Shown: piece after piece, positions 17,341 to 26,334 of the stretch
Layout of the letters: each line of letters begins with the position of its first letter
Position numbering within the stretch: position 1 is the stretch's first letter
Assembly: GCA_034104345.1 (NCBI GenBank)
Contig: JAXEDY010000025.1
Coordinates: forward strand, 1 to 64,000
Origin: HGM11416 sp034104345
Lineage (GTDB): Bacteria; Bacillota; Clostridia; Christensenellales; Borkfalkiaceae
Length of the DNA stretch: 64,000 bases
Reading direction: 5' to 3'
Program-made: the position numbers and the translations under genes
The notes under the pieces: model-generated
Told to the model about the DNA's origin: nothing
Databases searched by the model: none
Seen by the model: only the letters and a program-made list of their open reading frames with translations

Positions 17341-18216
17341 ATGTATAACTATAACGGCGATTTTAAGGCAAAATACGACGAATATTTGTTTGCCGTGCAA
17401 AACGTGCTGAATAACGTTTTTGCCGAACTAAATTGCGAAGAGAAATTGCTTTCGGCAATGAAATATTCGGTTTTTGCGGGAGGCAAAAGGGTGCGCCCGG
17501 TTTTGTTTTTTGCCGCGCTCGATTCTCTTGATTTAGATTATAACGACTTCGGTGCTTTTGCCGCCGCAATAGAACTTATCCATACCTATTCGCTTATACA
17601 CGACGATTTGCCTGCTATGGATAACGACGATTATCGCAGGGGAAAACTTACCAACCATAAAGTTTTCGGCGAAGATTTTGCGATACTTGCGGGCGACGCG
17701 CTTTTAAACTTTGCTTATGAAATTGCGCTTAACGCGGTTACCGATAAAAATACTTTTGCCGCGGCTAAAACGCTTGCCGAATTTTCGGGTGCAAGGGGAA
17801 TGGTAGGCGGACAGGCTTACGATTTGTCGCGAGACAAAACAAACGACGAAAAAACTCTTTTTAACATAGACGATTTAAAAACGGGTAAACTTTTATCTCT
17901 TCCGTTCGTTATGGCTTCGCTTATTGCCGGCGGAAAAAATTATGACGAATTTTTAAATCTCGGCAAAATTTTAGGGCGGCTTTTTCAATATACCGACGAC
18001 GTTTTAGACGTAAAGGCAAATTTCGAAGAACTTGGAAAAACACCGAATAAAGACGCCACGCAAAACAAGATAACCGCTGTAAGCGTTTTTGGTTTAAACG
18101 GTGCCGAAAACGTGATAGAAGAACTTTTTACGTCTGGCATAAAAACCTTGAAAAATATCGATAACAACTCGTTTTTTATTGATTTTTTCATATTTGTTAA
18201 AGATAGAAAAAACTGA
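17341..18216 (+). CDS. ispA: Farnesyl/geranyl diphosphate synthase family prenyltransferase
   Basis: Condenses isopentenyl diphosphate with allylic diphosphates to make short-chain prenyl diphosphates. Length is 291 residues. The first Asp-rich motif is DDLPAMDND after HTYSLIH, followed by RRGKLTNHKVFGE; the second is YTDDVLDV. The spacing around the first motif fits bacterial farnesyl diphosphate synthases. Its last base is the first base of the tlyA ATG (TGATG), indicating coupled translation. No dxs follows, unlike in many relatives. Confidence 0.93.
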   Translation: MYNYNGDFKAKYDEYLFAVQNVLNNVFAELNCEEKLLSAMKYSVFAGGKRVRPVLFFAALDSLDLDYNDFGAFAAAIELIHTYSLIHDDLPAMDNDDYRRGKLTNHKVFGEDFAILAGDALLNFAYEIALNAVTDKNTFAAAKTLAEFSGARGMVGGQAYDLSRDKTNDEKTLFNIDDLKTGKLLSLPFVMASLIAGGKNYDEFLNLGKILGRLFQYTDDVLDVKANFEELGKTPNKDATQNKITAVSVFGLNGAENVIEELFTSGIKTLKNIDNNSFFIDFFIFVKDRKN

Positions 18217-18983
18217 TGCGTGCCGACGTTTATTTGTGTGCTAAAGGTTATTATAAATCGCGGAACAAAGCAGGCGAAGCGATAAAACGCGAAGAAGTTT
18301 TTTTAAACGGAAAACTTTTGAAAAAGGCTTCGCAGGAAGTTTTAAGCGGAGATGAAATCGAAATAAAAGCCGAAAGCGAACCGTTCGTATCTCTCGGCGG
18401 CGACAAACTCGAAAAAGCGATGCGTGAGTTTAACCCCGAAGTTGAGGGGCTTGTTTTTGTCGACGCAGGCGCTTCGACCGGCGGTTTTACCGATTGCCTT
18501 TTAAGGCGCGGCGCAAAAAAAGTTTTTTGCGTAGACGTGGGTAAGGCGCTTTTAGACGAAAAGATTTCGTCGGATAAACACGTCGTCGTAATGGACGAAA
18601 CCAACGTTCGTTTTTTAAAACCCGCCGACTTCTGCGAAGAAATCGACGCCGCCGTTGCCGATTGCAGTTTTATTTCGCTCGAATACGTTCTGCCGGTTCT
18701 TAAAACAGTTGTAAAAAAAGGCGGTTATATAATTGCACTTATAAAACCGCAGTTCGAACTTGATAAAAAAATAAGGCTTAAAAACGGAGTTTTGCGCGAC
18801 AAAAAAGAAAGACTTTCTATATTAAAACGGACTTATGAATTTATCGAAAGAGGGGGAATGTCGGTTTTAGGCATTACCGAAGCGCCCGTTTACGAAGATA
18901 AAAACGTTGAATATCTCGCTTATATTTCGACGATCGGCGGAAAATCCGCGGGATTGGAAAACGTGCTTAAAAATCGAATTTGA
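18216..18983 (+). CDS. tlyA: TlyA family rRNA 2'-O-methyltransferase
   Basis: S4 RNA-binding domain (residues about 1-60, RADVYLCAKGYYKSRNKAGE) joined to an FtsJ/RrmJ-like SAM-dependent methyltransferase domain. The latter shows DAGASTGGFTDCLLRRGAKK as the SAM motif, ADCSFISLEYVLP, and IALIKPQFEL. TlyA proteins methylate 16S/23S rRNA cytidines; some are annotated as hemolysins, for which nothing here argues. Length is 255 residues. It sits in the conserved ispA-tlyA-nadK-argR-recN order. Confidence 0.92.
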   Translation: MRADVYLCAKGYYKSRNKAGEAIKREEVFLNGKLLKKASQEVLSGDEIEIKAESEPFVSLGGDKLEKAMREFNPEVEGLVFVDAGASTGGFTDCLLRRGAKKVFCVDVGKALLDEKISSDKHVVVMDETNVRFLKPADFCEEIDAAVADCSFISLEYVLPVLKTVVKKGGYIIALIKPQFELDKKIRLKNGVLRDKKERLSILKRTYEFIERGGMSVLGITEAPVYEDKNVEYLAYISTIGGKSAGLENVLKNRI

Positions 18984-19024
18984 TTTGAAATTTATAATTT
19001 AAATATCGGTTAATAATTTTTAAT

Positions 19025-19852
19025 ATGAGAATAGTTATTTTTGTAAAACAAAGCGATGAAAAATCGTTAAAAGCCGCGCTTAAATTCGAAGCCGCTTTGC
19101 CGAAAAACGTCGAGCGCGAGTATGCGATTGAACTTTCGAAAGCAGACGAAAAAGGTCGTGGCGGTGATATATTCGTATGTTTCGGCGGCGACGGCACGAT
19201 TTTGCGTTGCGCAAAAACGGCGGCTCTTTCGGGGGCGAAAGTTTTTGCCGTAAACACGGGCAATCTCGGTTTTTTAAGCGCCATCGAAGGCGACGTTTTG
19301 CCAAACGATATTGTTAACGCCGTTTTGTCGGATAAAACGATATATGAAGAAAAACCGCTTTTAGAATGTGAAATTTCGGGCAAAACTTTTTATGCCGTCA
19401 ACGAAATTTCGGTTTTACGTTCGACCGAGAACGGAGCGCGAAGCGAAAGCGTTAATTTTGAACTTTATATCGGCGGGCATTTTGCAGACGGGTATCTTGC
19501 CGACGGGCTTTTGATCGCCACGCCCACGGGATCGACCGCTTATTCGTTATCGGCAGGCGGGGCGGTGCTTGCTCCGCAATTAAAAGGTTTTATAGCGACC
19601 GCCGTTTGCCCACACACGTTGCACAATAGACCTATAGTTTTTTGCGACGACGACGTTGCCGAAGTTGTTTTGTCGGGTAAAAAAACTCGTTTAACCGCAT
19701 GCGTTTATGCCGACGGCGAATGGGCGGCTATTGTAAAAAATGGCGAAAAAGCGTCGATTAAAAAATCGGATTTAACGGTTAAAATAGCGAAAGGCGATAA
19801 TTTCTTTTTAAAATTAAACAAAAAATTACAATATTGGGGTAAAGAAGGATAA
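19025..19852 (+). CDS. nadK: NAD kinase
   Basis: Phosphorylates NAD to NADP. The 275-residue protein has the signature GGDGT at residues 54-58 (CFGGDGTILRCAK), the NE motif in AVNEISVLR, and the glycine-rich ATPTGSTAYSLSAGG. There is no obvious ribosome-binding site, and ATG is the first possible start after tlyA (41-nt gap). It is followed 3 nt later by argR, consistent with one transcript. Confidence 0.95.
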   Translation: MRIVIFVKQSDEKSLKAALKFEAALPKNVEREYAIELSKADEKGRGGDIFVCFGGDGTILRCAKTAALSGAKVFAVNTGNLGFLSAIEGDVLPNDIVNAVLSDKTIYEEKPLLECEISGKTFYAVNEISVLRSTENGARSESVNFELYIGGHFADGYLADGLLIATPTGSTAYSLSAGGAVLAPQLKGFIATAVCPHTLHNRPIVFCDDDVAEVVLSGKKTRLTACVYADGEWAAIVKNGEKASIKKSDLTVKIAKGDNFFLKLNKKLQYWGKEG

Positions 19853-19855
19853 GTT

Positions 19856-20305
19856 ATGTCAAAAATCAAACGTCAGCAAAAACTGCTCGATTTAATCAAA
19901 CAGAACGAATTAGAAACGCAGGAAGAACTTATTGCACTTTTAAATTCAAGCGGCTATCCGGTAACGCAGGCTACCGTTTCGCGCGATATAAACGAACTGC
20001 AGCTTATAAAGGTTGCGGGCAGAGAGAAAAAATATCGCTATGCGCAGGTTACGCAGAGCAAGCAGATAGATAACGGCAAATTTTTGTCCTTGTTTAAAGC
20101 CGCGGTTACTTCGATAGAACCCGCGCAAAATCTTATCGTTGTTAAAACTTTAATAAGTAACGGCGCGCCCGTCGGCGCTACCGTTGACAGCCTTAACATT
20201 AAAGAAGTTGTGGGGTGCGTTGCGGGCGACGATACGCTTTTGATAGTAACTAAAAGCGCAGCCGACGCATTGGTTGTTACGGAAAGACTTAAAGAACTTT
20301 TATAA
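19856..20305 (+). CDS. argR: Arginine repressor ArgR
   Basis: Winged-helix arginine repressor/AhrC of 149 residues. The N-terminal DNA-binding domain has the SR signature in VTQATVSRDINELQLIKV. The C-terminal hexamerisation and arginine-binding domain has GAPVGATVDSLN and VVGCVAGDDTLLIV, with the GDD acidic pair. Arginine genes are not nearby; placement between nadK and recN is the conserved Firmicute order. Confidence 0.94.
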   Translation: MSKIKRQQKLLDLIKQNELETQEELIALLNSSGYPVTQATVSRDINELQLIKVAGREKKYRYAQVTQSKQIDNGKFLSLFKAAVTSIEPAQNLIVVKTLISNGAPVGATVDSLNIKEVVGCVAGDDTLLIVTKSAADALVVTERLKELL

Positions 20306-20401
20306 TTCGGCAAATATAATTTCGCAAAATACGGTGAATTTTTGTAATATATTTATAATTTACAATTATTTAGATTTGTTTTTTTGTCAGGTTGGTTAAA
20401 A

Positions 20402-22093
20402 ATGCTTTGCAGGTTAAACATTAAAAACGTTGCGCTTATAGGCGAAACCGAAATAGAATTTTCAGATGGACTTAACGTTTTATCGGGCGAAACCGGCGCG
20501 GGAAAGTCGGTCGTGCTGGATTCGATAAATTTTGTTTTAGGTGCTAAAGCGGATAAAAGCATGATAAGATACGGCGAAGATTTTTGCCTTGTTTCATGCG
20601 TCTTTTCGGGGTATCCGAAGTCGGTTTCGGATACGCTTGCCGAATTCGATATAGAAGACTGCGGCGAGATAATAATCAAGCGGAAATTCGACCTTAAAGG
20701 CAACGGATATATAAAAATAAACGGCGAAAGCGTTACCGCCGCGATGCTTAAAAAAATTACCGTCGACCTTGTTGACGTGCATGGGCAAAGCGAGCATTTT
20801 TTGCTTTTAAGCAAAGGCAAGCAACTTGAATGCGTTGACCGCGGAGCAAAAACCGAGACCGAAAAAGACGAGTTAAAACGTTTGATTTCTGAAATAAAAC
20901 AAGCCGAAAACGAACTTGCGGGTTTTGGCGGAACGCCCGAAGAACGCGCGGTGCGGCTTGATATTTTAAATTATCAGATAGACGAAATCGAGAAAGCCGA
21001 TTTGAAAGAAGGCGAAGAAGAGGAACTTACCGCCCAGCGCAACAAACTGGTTAATTTAGAAAAAATTTCGGCTTCGCTTGCCGCTGTTTACGATTGCGCT
21101 TTATCAGACGGCGGTGCGGGCGATTTGCTCGGAAAAGCGGCGCAGGCGATAAAGCAAATTTCGGGTTTGAGCGGCGAATATGAAAAAATAGCCGACGAAA
21201 TAGGCGAGTGTCTGGATTTGATCAACGATATAGGCGAAAGCGCGCACGACTTTTTAGACGATCTCGACGGCGACGGGCTGAATCCCGACGAAATAGAAAA
21301 ACGACTTGAGGTTTATAAAAACCTTAAAAAGAAATACGGCGGCAACTTAAAAAGCATAAACGAATTTTTGTTAATCGCTCAAACCGAAAAAGATAATCTC
21401 TCGTCGTTCGACGAAAAATGCGAAGAACTGAATAAAAAAATAAGCGCGCTTAAAGCGGCGGCTTATAAAAAATGCATTGAACTTTCTGAAAAACGTAAGG
21501 CGTATGCCGAAGTTTTTTGCAAAAACGTAACCGAAAAATTAAAACAATTAGGTATGCAGGGCGCAAAATTTTCGATAGCGTTCGAACCGTTTAAAAAGAT
21601 CGAAGAAGTTTCGGCCTTTTCACCCGGCGGAATTGACGAGATAGAATTTATGTTTTCGGCAAATGCGGGCGAACCGCTTAAACCGCTTTCTAAAATTATA
21701 AGCGGCGGCGAAATGAGCAGGTTTATGCTTGCGATTAAAACGCAGGCGGAAAGCATTTGCGGAACGTATATTTTCGATGAAATCGATGCGGGGCTGAGCG
21801 GAATAGCGGCGGGGATAGTTGCTAAAAACTTTGCCGAAATAGCCTTGTCGCGCCAAATCATAGCGATATCGCATTTGCCGCAGATTTCGGCGATGAGCGA
21901 TTCTTCGATATTGATAGTTAAAAACGAGTCGGGCGGAAAAACTTATACCGAAATTAAGCCGCTAAATAAAGCGGAAAAGGTGAATGAAATTGTAAGGCTG
22001 ATAGGCGGAAATACAAACGACGAAACGGCAAAAAATCACGCCGAACACATGATCTCGCAAGCCGACGAGTTTAAACTTTCGTTAAAAAAATAA
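20402..22093 (+). CDS. recN: DNA repair protein RecN
   Basis: SMC-like ATPase that organises broken DNA ends in recombinational repair. Walker A is GETGAGKS (residues 29-36), the ABC signature is ISGGEMSRFMLAIK, and Walker B is TYIFDEIDAGLSG. A coiled-coil arm spans residues about 150-370. ATG 20402 (MLCRLNIKNVALIG) is chosen over a TTG 18 nt upstream because it matches the family N-terminus. The spoIVB and spo0A genes that commonly follow recN in spore formers are not here; a terminator follows instead. Confidence 0.95.
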   Translation: MLCRLNIKNVALIGETEIEFSDGLNVLSGETGAGKSVVLDSINFVLGAKADKSMIRYGEDFCLVSCVFSGYPKSVSDTLAEFDIEDCGEIIIKRKFDLKGNGYIKINGESVTAAMLKKITVDLVDVHGQSEHFLLLSKGKQLECVDRGAKTETEKDELKRLISEIKQAENELAGFGGTPEERAVRLDILNYQIDEIEKADLKEGEEEELTAQRNKLVNLEKISASLAAVYDCALSDGGAGDLLGKAAQAIKQISGLSGEYEKIADEIGECLDLINDIGESAHDFLDDLDGDGLNPDEIEKRLEVYKNLKKKYGGNLKSINEFLLIAQTEKDNLSSFDEKCEELNKKISALKAAAYKKCIELSEKRKAYAEVFCKNVTEKLKQLGMQGAKFSIAFEPFKKIEEVSAFSPGGIDEIEFMFSANAGEPLKPLSKIISGGEMSRFMLAIKTQAESICGTYIFDEIDAGLSGIAAGIVAKNFAEIALSRQIIAISHLPQISAMSDSSILIVKNESGGKTYTEIKPLNKAEKVNEIVRLIGGNTNDETAKNHAEHMISQADEFKLSLKK

Positions 22094-22135
22094 CCGTAAA
22101 AAGTTTTAATATTAACTAAAAATATTAACTAAAAA

Positions 22136-22183
22136 ACGCACCTAAAAAATGTTGGTAAAACATTTTTTTTAGGCGTGTTTTTT
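22136..22183 (+). terminator. Terminator after recN
   Basis: A long A/T-rich hairpin: CGCACCTAAAAAATGTT pairs with AACATTTTTTTTAGGCGTG, then TTTTTT. A tandem AATATTAACT repeat lies just upstream. Confidence 0.8.
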
Positions 22184-22217
22184 ATTTTTATAAAAATCTT
22201 AAAAACAATGCATAAAT

Positions 22218-22254
22218 AAAGCGATTTTTAAAGTTTTTATGTGTGACGTAATTT
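22218..22254 (+). repeat. Dispersed 37-bp repeat, copy B
   Basis: AAGCGATTTTTAAAGTTTTT followed by ATGTGTGACGTAATTT, in the gap between the recN terminator and the 3' end of rqcH. Confidence 0.7.
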
Positions 22255-22265
22255 AAAACGTCAGG

Positions 22266-23999
22266 TTAAACTTCAAGGTTTTTATGCGACGACGGCGTTA
22301 CGAGAATCGTTTTGAAATCGGTGTAAATAACCGCGCCCGATTTTGCCTGCGGCGGTTTTTTAACGTATTTTTTCTGGCAGTAATCTACTTCAACTTTTCC
22401 GCCGCCTTTTGCTTCGCTGTAAAACGCGCAAATCTCGGCGGCTATCAAAATTATTTCGTCGGGAACGTGTTTGCCGTTCGATTCGATAACGACGTGCGCA
22501 GAGTGATAGTTTTTAACGTGCAGCCACGTATCCGACGGTTTTGCCGAAAAAGTGAGTTTATCGTTTTGTATGTTGTTTTTTCCCGCGCGGATCTTATAAC
22601 CGCAAAATTCAAACGTGCGATAGTTGATTTTTAAATCGGCTTTTTTTATTCTTGGCGCGCCGTTCTGCGTTTTTATAACGCCTGTAAGTTTTAACTCTTC
22701 TTCGACTTCCGTAAGGTCGCTTACGTTTTGCGCAGAATTTATTTCGCTTAAAACCGATTGAAGATAATCGATTTCGGATAGCGTTTGTTCTTTTTGCGGG
22801 GCGATCGCTTTTAAAGTATTTTTTATTTTTATATATTTTTTAAAGTATTTTTGCGCGTTTGAGTTTGGCGAAATCGTTTCGTCTAAATTTATTTTTACTT
22901 CTTTATTCTCGTCGTAATAATTCTGCGCGGTTAAAAATTTATCGCCGCGTTTTATTTTATAAAGGTTTGCGGTTATAAGTTCGCCGTAAATTCTGTATTT
23001 TTCGCCGCCGGCACATTCAAGTTCTTTTTCTGAAATAGCCTGAAGTTTTTTGCGCTCTTTTTTAAGCGCCGAATTAACGGCGGAGTTAAGTTTGCTTTTA
23101 AGTTCGTTTTGTTCGCGTAAAGTTCTTTTTAAGTCGAAATAAAATTCTTCGGCGTCGCTTAATAAGTCGAAATATTTTTTTTCGCCCTTAACGGTTAAAT
23201 AGTCGGTGAAAAAATAATCGAGCGGAGTTCCGTCGGGGTTGAAAACTACGCAGGGGGTTAAACTTTTTTGATCGTTTAAAAACGAATAAATTCCGTCGTA
23301 AATTTTTTCGGGCGAAAGTTTTTCATTTTCGGCAAGGGGAAAATCGAAAACCGTTTTGTTAAGCGTGCGAAAAACCGCTTCTTTGGCTGCAACCGACGAG
23401 AAGCCTTTTATTCCGTTGAAAACGTATTCGGCAAGATCTCCGCCTTCGAAATTCGAAAAGTATGCAAGCGTTTTGGTTTTTTGTGAAAATTCGATTTTAT
23501 CCTGCGCTTTGGGCAAGGCGTATTTTACGCCGCAAAGTAAGGTTCGGTCTTTCGAAAAATCGATTTGCGCGGGCTTCATCGTTCCCGCGATTATTTCGTT
23601 TTCGCATAAAATAACGTTTGAATATTTGCCCATTATTTCACAATAAAGTTGTTTTTCGACCGGCTCTAAAAAGTCGTTTTTCGAGTTGAGCGTAATTTTT
23701 ATAATGCGCTCGGCGCCTAAAAGTTCTACGCTTTTTATCGACGAATTTAAAAGGTGCTTGCGTAAAAGCATGCAAAAACCCGGTGCTGCGGCGGGATTTT
23801 TACGTTCGACCGAAGTAAATCCCACGCGCGGAAAAACCGCGCTTGCGCTTACCGAAAGCCTTGCGTTTCCGTGTTCGGAATAAACCCAAAGTATAACTTC
23901 GTCGGGTGAAGGCTGGGTTATTTTATTTATTTTTGCGCACGTTAAAAGCGCGTTTAGTTCGGTTGAAAGTTTTTTTAAAGTTATTGCGTCCTGCGGCAT
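22266..23999 (-). CDS. rqcH: Ribosome quality control factor RqcH (NFACT family)
   Basis: Rqc2/NEMF homologue that adds alanine tails to nascent chains on obstructed large ribosomal subunits. Older annotation calls it a fibronectin-binding protein. The 577-residue protein has an NFACT-N domain (MPQDAITLKKLSTELN to about residue 200, with FCMLLRKHLLNS and EIMGKYSNVIL). A coiled-coil middle follows (about 280-430), then an NFACT-R domain with SDTWLHVKNYHSAHVVI and VIYTDFKTILVTP. Encoded alone on the minus strand, convergent with recN. Confidence 0.93.
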   Translation of the reverse strand: MPQDAITLKKLSTELNALLTCAKINKITQPSPDEVILWVYSEHGNARLSVSASAVFPRVGFTSVERKNPAAAPGFCMLLRKHLLNSSIKSVELLGAERIIKITLNSKNDFLEPVEKQLYCEIMGKYSNVILCENEIIAGTMKPAQIDFSKDRTLLCGVKYALPKAQDKIEFSQKTKTLAYFSNFEGGDLAEYVFNGIKGFSSVAAKEAVFRTLNKTVFDFPLAENEKLSPEKIYDGIYSFLNDQKSLTPCVVFNPDGTPLDYFFTDYLTVKGEKKYFDLLSDAEEFYFDLKRTLREQNELKSKLNSAVNSALKKERKKLQAISEKELECAGGEKYRIYGELITANLYKIKRGDKFLTAQNYYDENKEVKINLDETISPNSNAQKYFKKYIKIKNTLKAIAPQKEQTLSEIDYLQSVLSEINSAQNVSDLTEVEEELKLTGVIKTQNGAPRIKKADLKINYRTFEFCGYKIRAGKNNIQNDKLTFSAKPSDTWLHVKNYHSAHVVIESNGKHVPDEIILIAAEICAFYSEAKGGGKVEVDYCQKKYVKKPPQAKSGAVIYTDFKTILVTPSSHKNLEV

Positions 24000-24117
24000 G
24001 TCTCGAGCTGTATAAGGCGAAAAAGGTTAAATTTCGAAATTATCGATTTTTTTCGGGCAATTTTATTATAAATTATACACAAAAGTTTGATAAAAGTAAA
24101 ATATTTGTCTTAAAAAC

Positions 24118-24146
24118 TTTACATTTTAAATTTAATTTGATAAAAT
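24118..24146 (+). promoter_or_regulatory. Promoter of tig
   Basis: TTTACA (24118-24123), a 17-nt spacer ending in TGA, and TAAAAT (24141-24146), about 30 nt before the tig ATG. Confidence 0.6.
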
Positions 24147-24178
24147 AGCAAGGCAAAGAAAAAAACGGAGTTGTAAAT

Positions 24179-25468
24179 ATGAATTACAAGGCAGAAAAAA
24201 CCGAGAAAAACGAACTTAAAGTTACGATGGAACTCGATAAACAAGATTGGCTTGAAGCGAACAAAAGCGCTTACGAAAAAAACAAAGCGCAATATTCGGC
24301 TCCCGGCTTCAGAAAAGGGCACGTTCCCTATAACTATCTCGTGGGTGCTTACGGCGAACAGATTTTCTTTGAAGACGCCGTGAATTTTGCGTTTACCAAA
24401 TATTATTTCGATATTTTAGAAAAAGAATCGGATTATAAAGTTATCGACGGACCTTCGGTCGAAGATATTAAGCCCGGCAAAGGCGGCGGGATGACCATTG
24501 TTGCGGTGGCGCCCCTTAAACCCGAAGTTAAAATGGGCAAATATACCGGACTTAAAATCGAAAAGACCGAATATAAAGTAACCGACGAAGACGTTGATAA
24601 AGAAGTTGAAAAGCTTCGTGAAAGAAACGCGCGCGAAATCGAAGTTACCGATCGCTCGGTTGTTGACGGCGATATTTGCGACATCGATTATTCGGGTTCT
24701 ATAGATAACGAAAAATTCGAAGGCGGTACAGCCGAACATCAGACTATCGTTATCGGCAGCAAAACCTTTATTCCCGGATTTGAAGATCAGATTATCGGTA
24801 TGAATATCGGCGGCGAACGCGACATTACGGTTAAATTTCCCGACGATTACGCTGCCGAAAATTTAAAGGGCAAGGTTGCGGTTTTCGCAATTAAACTTCA
24901 CGGCATTAAAGTTAAAGAACTGCCCGAACTTAACGATGAATTTATTAAAGACGCCGTAGGCGAAGAAAGCGTTGCCGCATATAAAGAGGGTGTTAAAGAA
25001 AGACTTGTAAAGAACGCCGAAGAACGCGCTAAACGCGAAAACGAAGACAAACTCGTAAAGGCGATTACCGATGCGAGCGAAGTTGAAATTCCCGATTGCC
25101 TTATCGAAAAACAAATCGATTCGATAGTCGAAGATATGAAATACAGACTTATGTATCAGGGGCTCGATTTAGACGGTTACCTTAAATACACCGGTCAGAC
25201 GATGGAACAATACAGAAAAGGCTTTGTTGAACCCGCTAAATCGCGCGCTAAATCGCAACTTGTTATCGAACAAATAATCGAAAACGAAAAAATCACCGCT
25301 ACGCCCGAAGAAATCGACGCGAAGATTGCCGAACAAGCCCTTTCGGTCGAAAAAGACTTCGAAGAATACAAAAAGAATATGCAGGCTCGTCAACTCGAAT
25401 ACATTGCAAATTCTATCGTAATAGACAAACTTTTCGATTTTCTTACCAAAAACAACAAAATCGGTTGA
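24179..25468 (+). CDS. tig: Trigger factor
   Basis: Ribosome-associated chaperone and prolyl isomerase. The 429-residue protein has the N-terminal ribosome-binding domain with the GFRKGHVPYN signature (GFRKG loop at residues about 42-46), an FKBP-type PPIase domain (about 150-235, DGDICDIDYSG to VFAIKLHGIKVKELPEL), and a helical C-terminal arm. GGAG precedes the ATG at a normal distance. It heads the conserved tig-clpP-clpX group. Confidence 0.96.
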   Translation: MNYKAEKTEKNELKVTMELDKQDWLEANKSAYEKNKAQYSAPGFRKGHVPYNYLVGAYGEQIFFEDAVNFAFTKYYFDILEKESDYKVIDGPSVEDIKPGKGGGMTIVAVAPLKPEVKMGKYTGLKIEKTEYKVTDEDVDKEVEKLRERNAREIEVTDRSVVDGDICDIDYSGSIDNEKFEGGTAEHQTIVIGSKTFIPGFEDQIIGMNIGGERDITVKFPDDYAAENLKGKVAVFAIKLHGIKVKELPELNDEFIKDAVGEESVAAYKEGVKERLVKNAEERAKRENEDKLVKAITDASEVEIPDCLIEKQIDSIVEDMKYRLMYQGLDLDGYLKYTGQTMEQYRKGFVEPAKSRAKSQLVIEQIIENEKITATPEEIDAKIAEQALSVEKDFEEYKKNMQARQLEYIANSIVIDKLFDFLTKNNKIG

Positions 25469-25524
25469 GTTTCGCCGATTTTCGACGTTTAAAAACTTTA
25501 AAATTAAAAAACTTCTGTTTGATT

Positions 25525-25547
25525 CGGCGACTAAAAATCGCCGTTTT
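25525..25547 (+). terminator. Terminator between tig and clpP
   Basis: CGGCGA (25525-25530) pairs with TCGCCG (25538-25543), then TTTTC. Short U-tract, so possibly partial. Confidence 0.55.
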
Positions 25548-25660
25548 CAAATATAATTGAAATATAACGAAAATATTGCGGCTTTTTGCAAAAACGTTTT
25601 TGCTTTCGCTTTTAGTAGGCGTAGGCAAGGGTTGCGCTGCGAAAAGCGAAAGGTGCTAAA

Positions 25661-26245
25661 ATGGCTTTGATCCCTATGGTTATCGAGCAGTCGGGACGCG
25701 GCGAGCGTTCTTACGATATTTATTCGCTTCTGCTTGAAAAAAGAATAGTTTTTATTACCGGCGAAATCGACGACGCGCTTGCGAATACTGTCGTTGCGCA
25801 ACTTTTATATCTCGAAAGCAAAGACGAAAGCAAAGATATAAGTTTGTATATCAACAGCCCGGGCGGCAGCGTTACCGCGGGACTTGCGATATATGACACA
25901 ATGAACTATATAAAATGCGACGTAAGCACTATTTGTATAGGTTTGGCGGCGAGCATGGGCGCGTTTTTATTGTCGAGCGGGGCAAAAGGCAAGCGTTTTG
26001 CTTTGCCTAACTCCGAAATTATGATTCATCAGCCGCTCGGCGGGGCGCAGGGGCAGGCAAGCGACGTTGCCATTCATGCAAAGCATATAATCGACACTAA
26101 AGACAAACTTAACAAAATTCTTGCAAACAACACGGGAAAACCGCTTGAACTCGTTGAACGGGACACCGACAGAGATAACTTTATGTCTGCCGCCGAAGCG
26201 AAAGACTATGGACTTGTGGACGGGGTTTGCGACAAAAGAATTTAA
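25661..26245 (+). CDS. clpP: ATP-dependent Clp protease proteolytic subunit
   Basis: Serine peptidase core that forms tetradecamers docked by ClpX. The 194-residue protein has catalytic triad S98 (GLAASMGAF), H123 (MIHQPLGG) and D172 (RDTDRDNF), plus NSPGGSVTAG. The start gives the usual short N-terminal gate sequence (LIPMVIEQSGRGER). Between tig and clpX as in most Clostridia; no CtsR-type operator was recognised. Confidence 0.97.
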   Translation: MALIPMVIEQSGRGERSYDIYSLLLEKRIVFITGEIDDALANTVVAQLLYLESKDESKDISLYINSPGGSVTAGLAIYDTMNYIKCDVSTICIGLAASMGAFLLSSGAKGKRFALPNSEIMIHQPLGGAQGQASDVAIHAKHIIDTKDKLNKILANNTGKPLELVERDTDRDNFMSAAEAKDYGLVDGVCDKRI

Positions 26246-26254
26246 TTAAAAAAC

Positions 26255-26296
26255 TTGCCCGCTTTTTTAAAAATAAAATGTCGGGCAAAATTTTTT
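26255..26296 (+). terminator. Terminator between clpP and clpX
   Basis: TTGCCCG pairs with CGGGCAA (26282-26288) across an A/T-rich loop, then AATTTTTT. Confidence 0.65.
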
Positions 26297-26334
26297 AAGG
26301 TTTAATTTATTCTTTAATCGGAGAATATTATATT

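Noticed and set aside
23356..23883. Plus-strand frames inside rqcH
   Set aside because: They are antisense shadows of a protein with clear NFACT-N and NFACT-R motifs.
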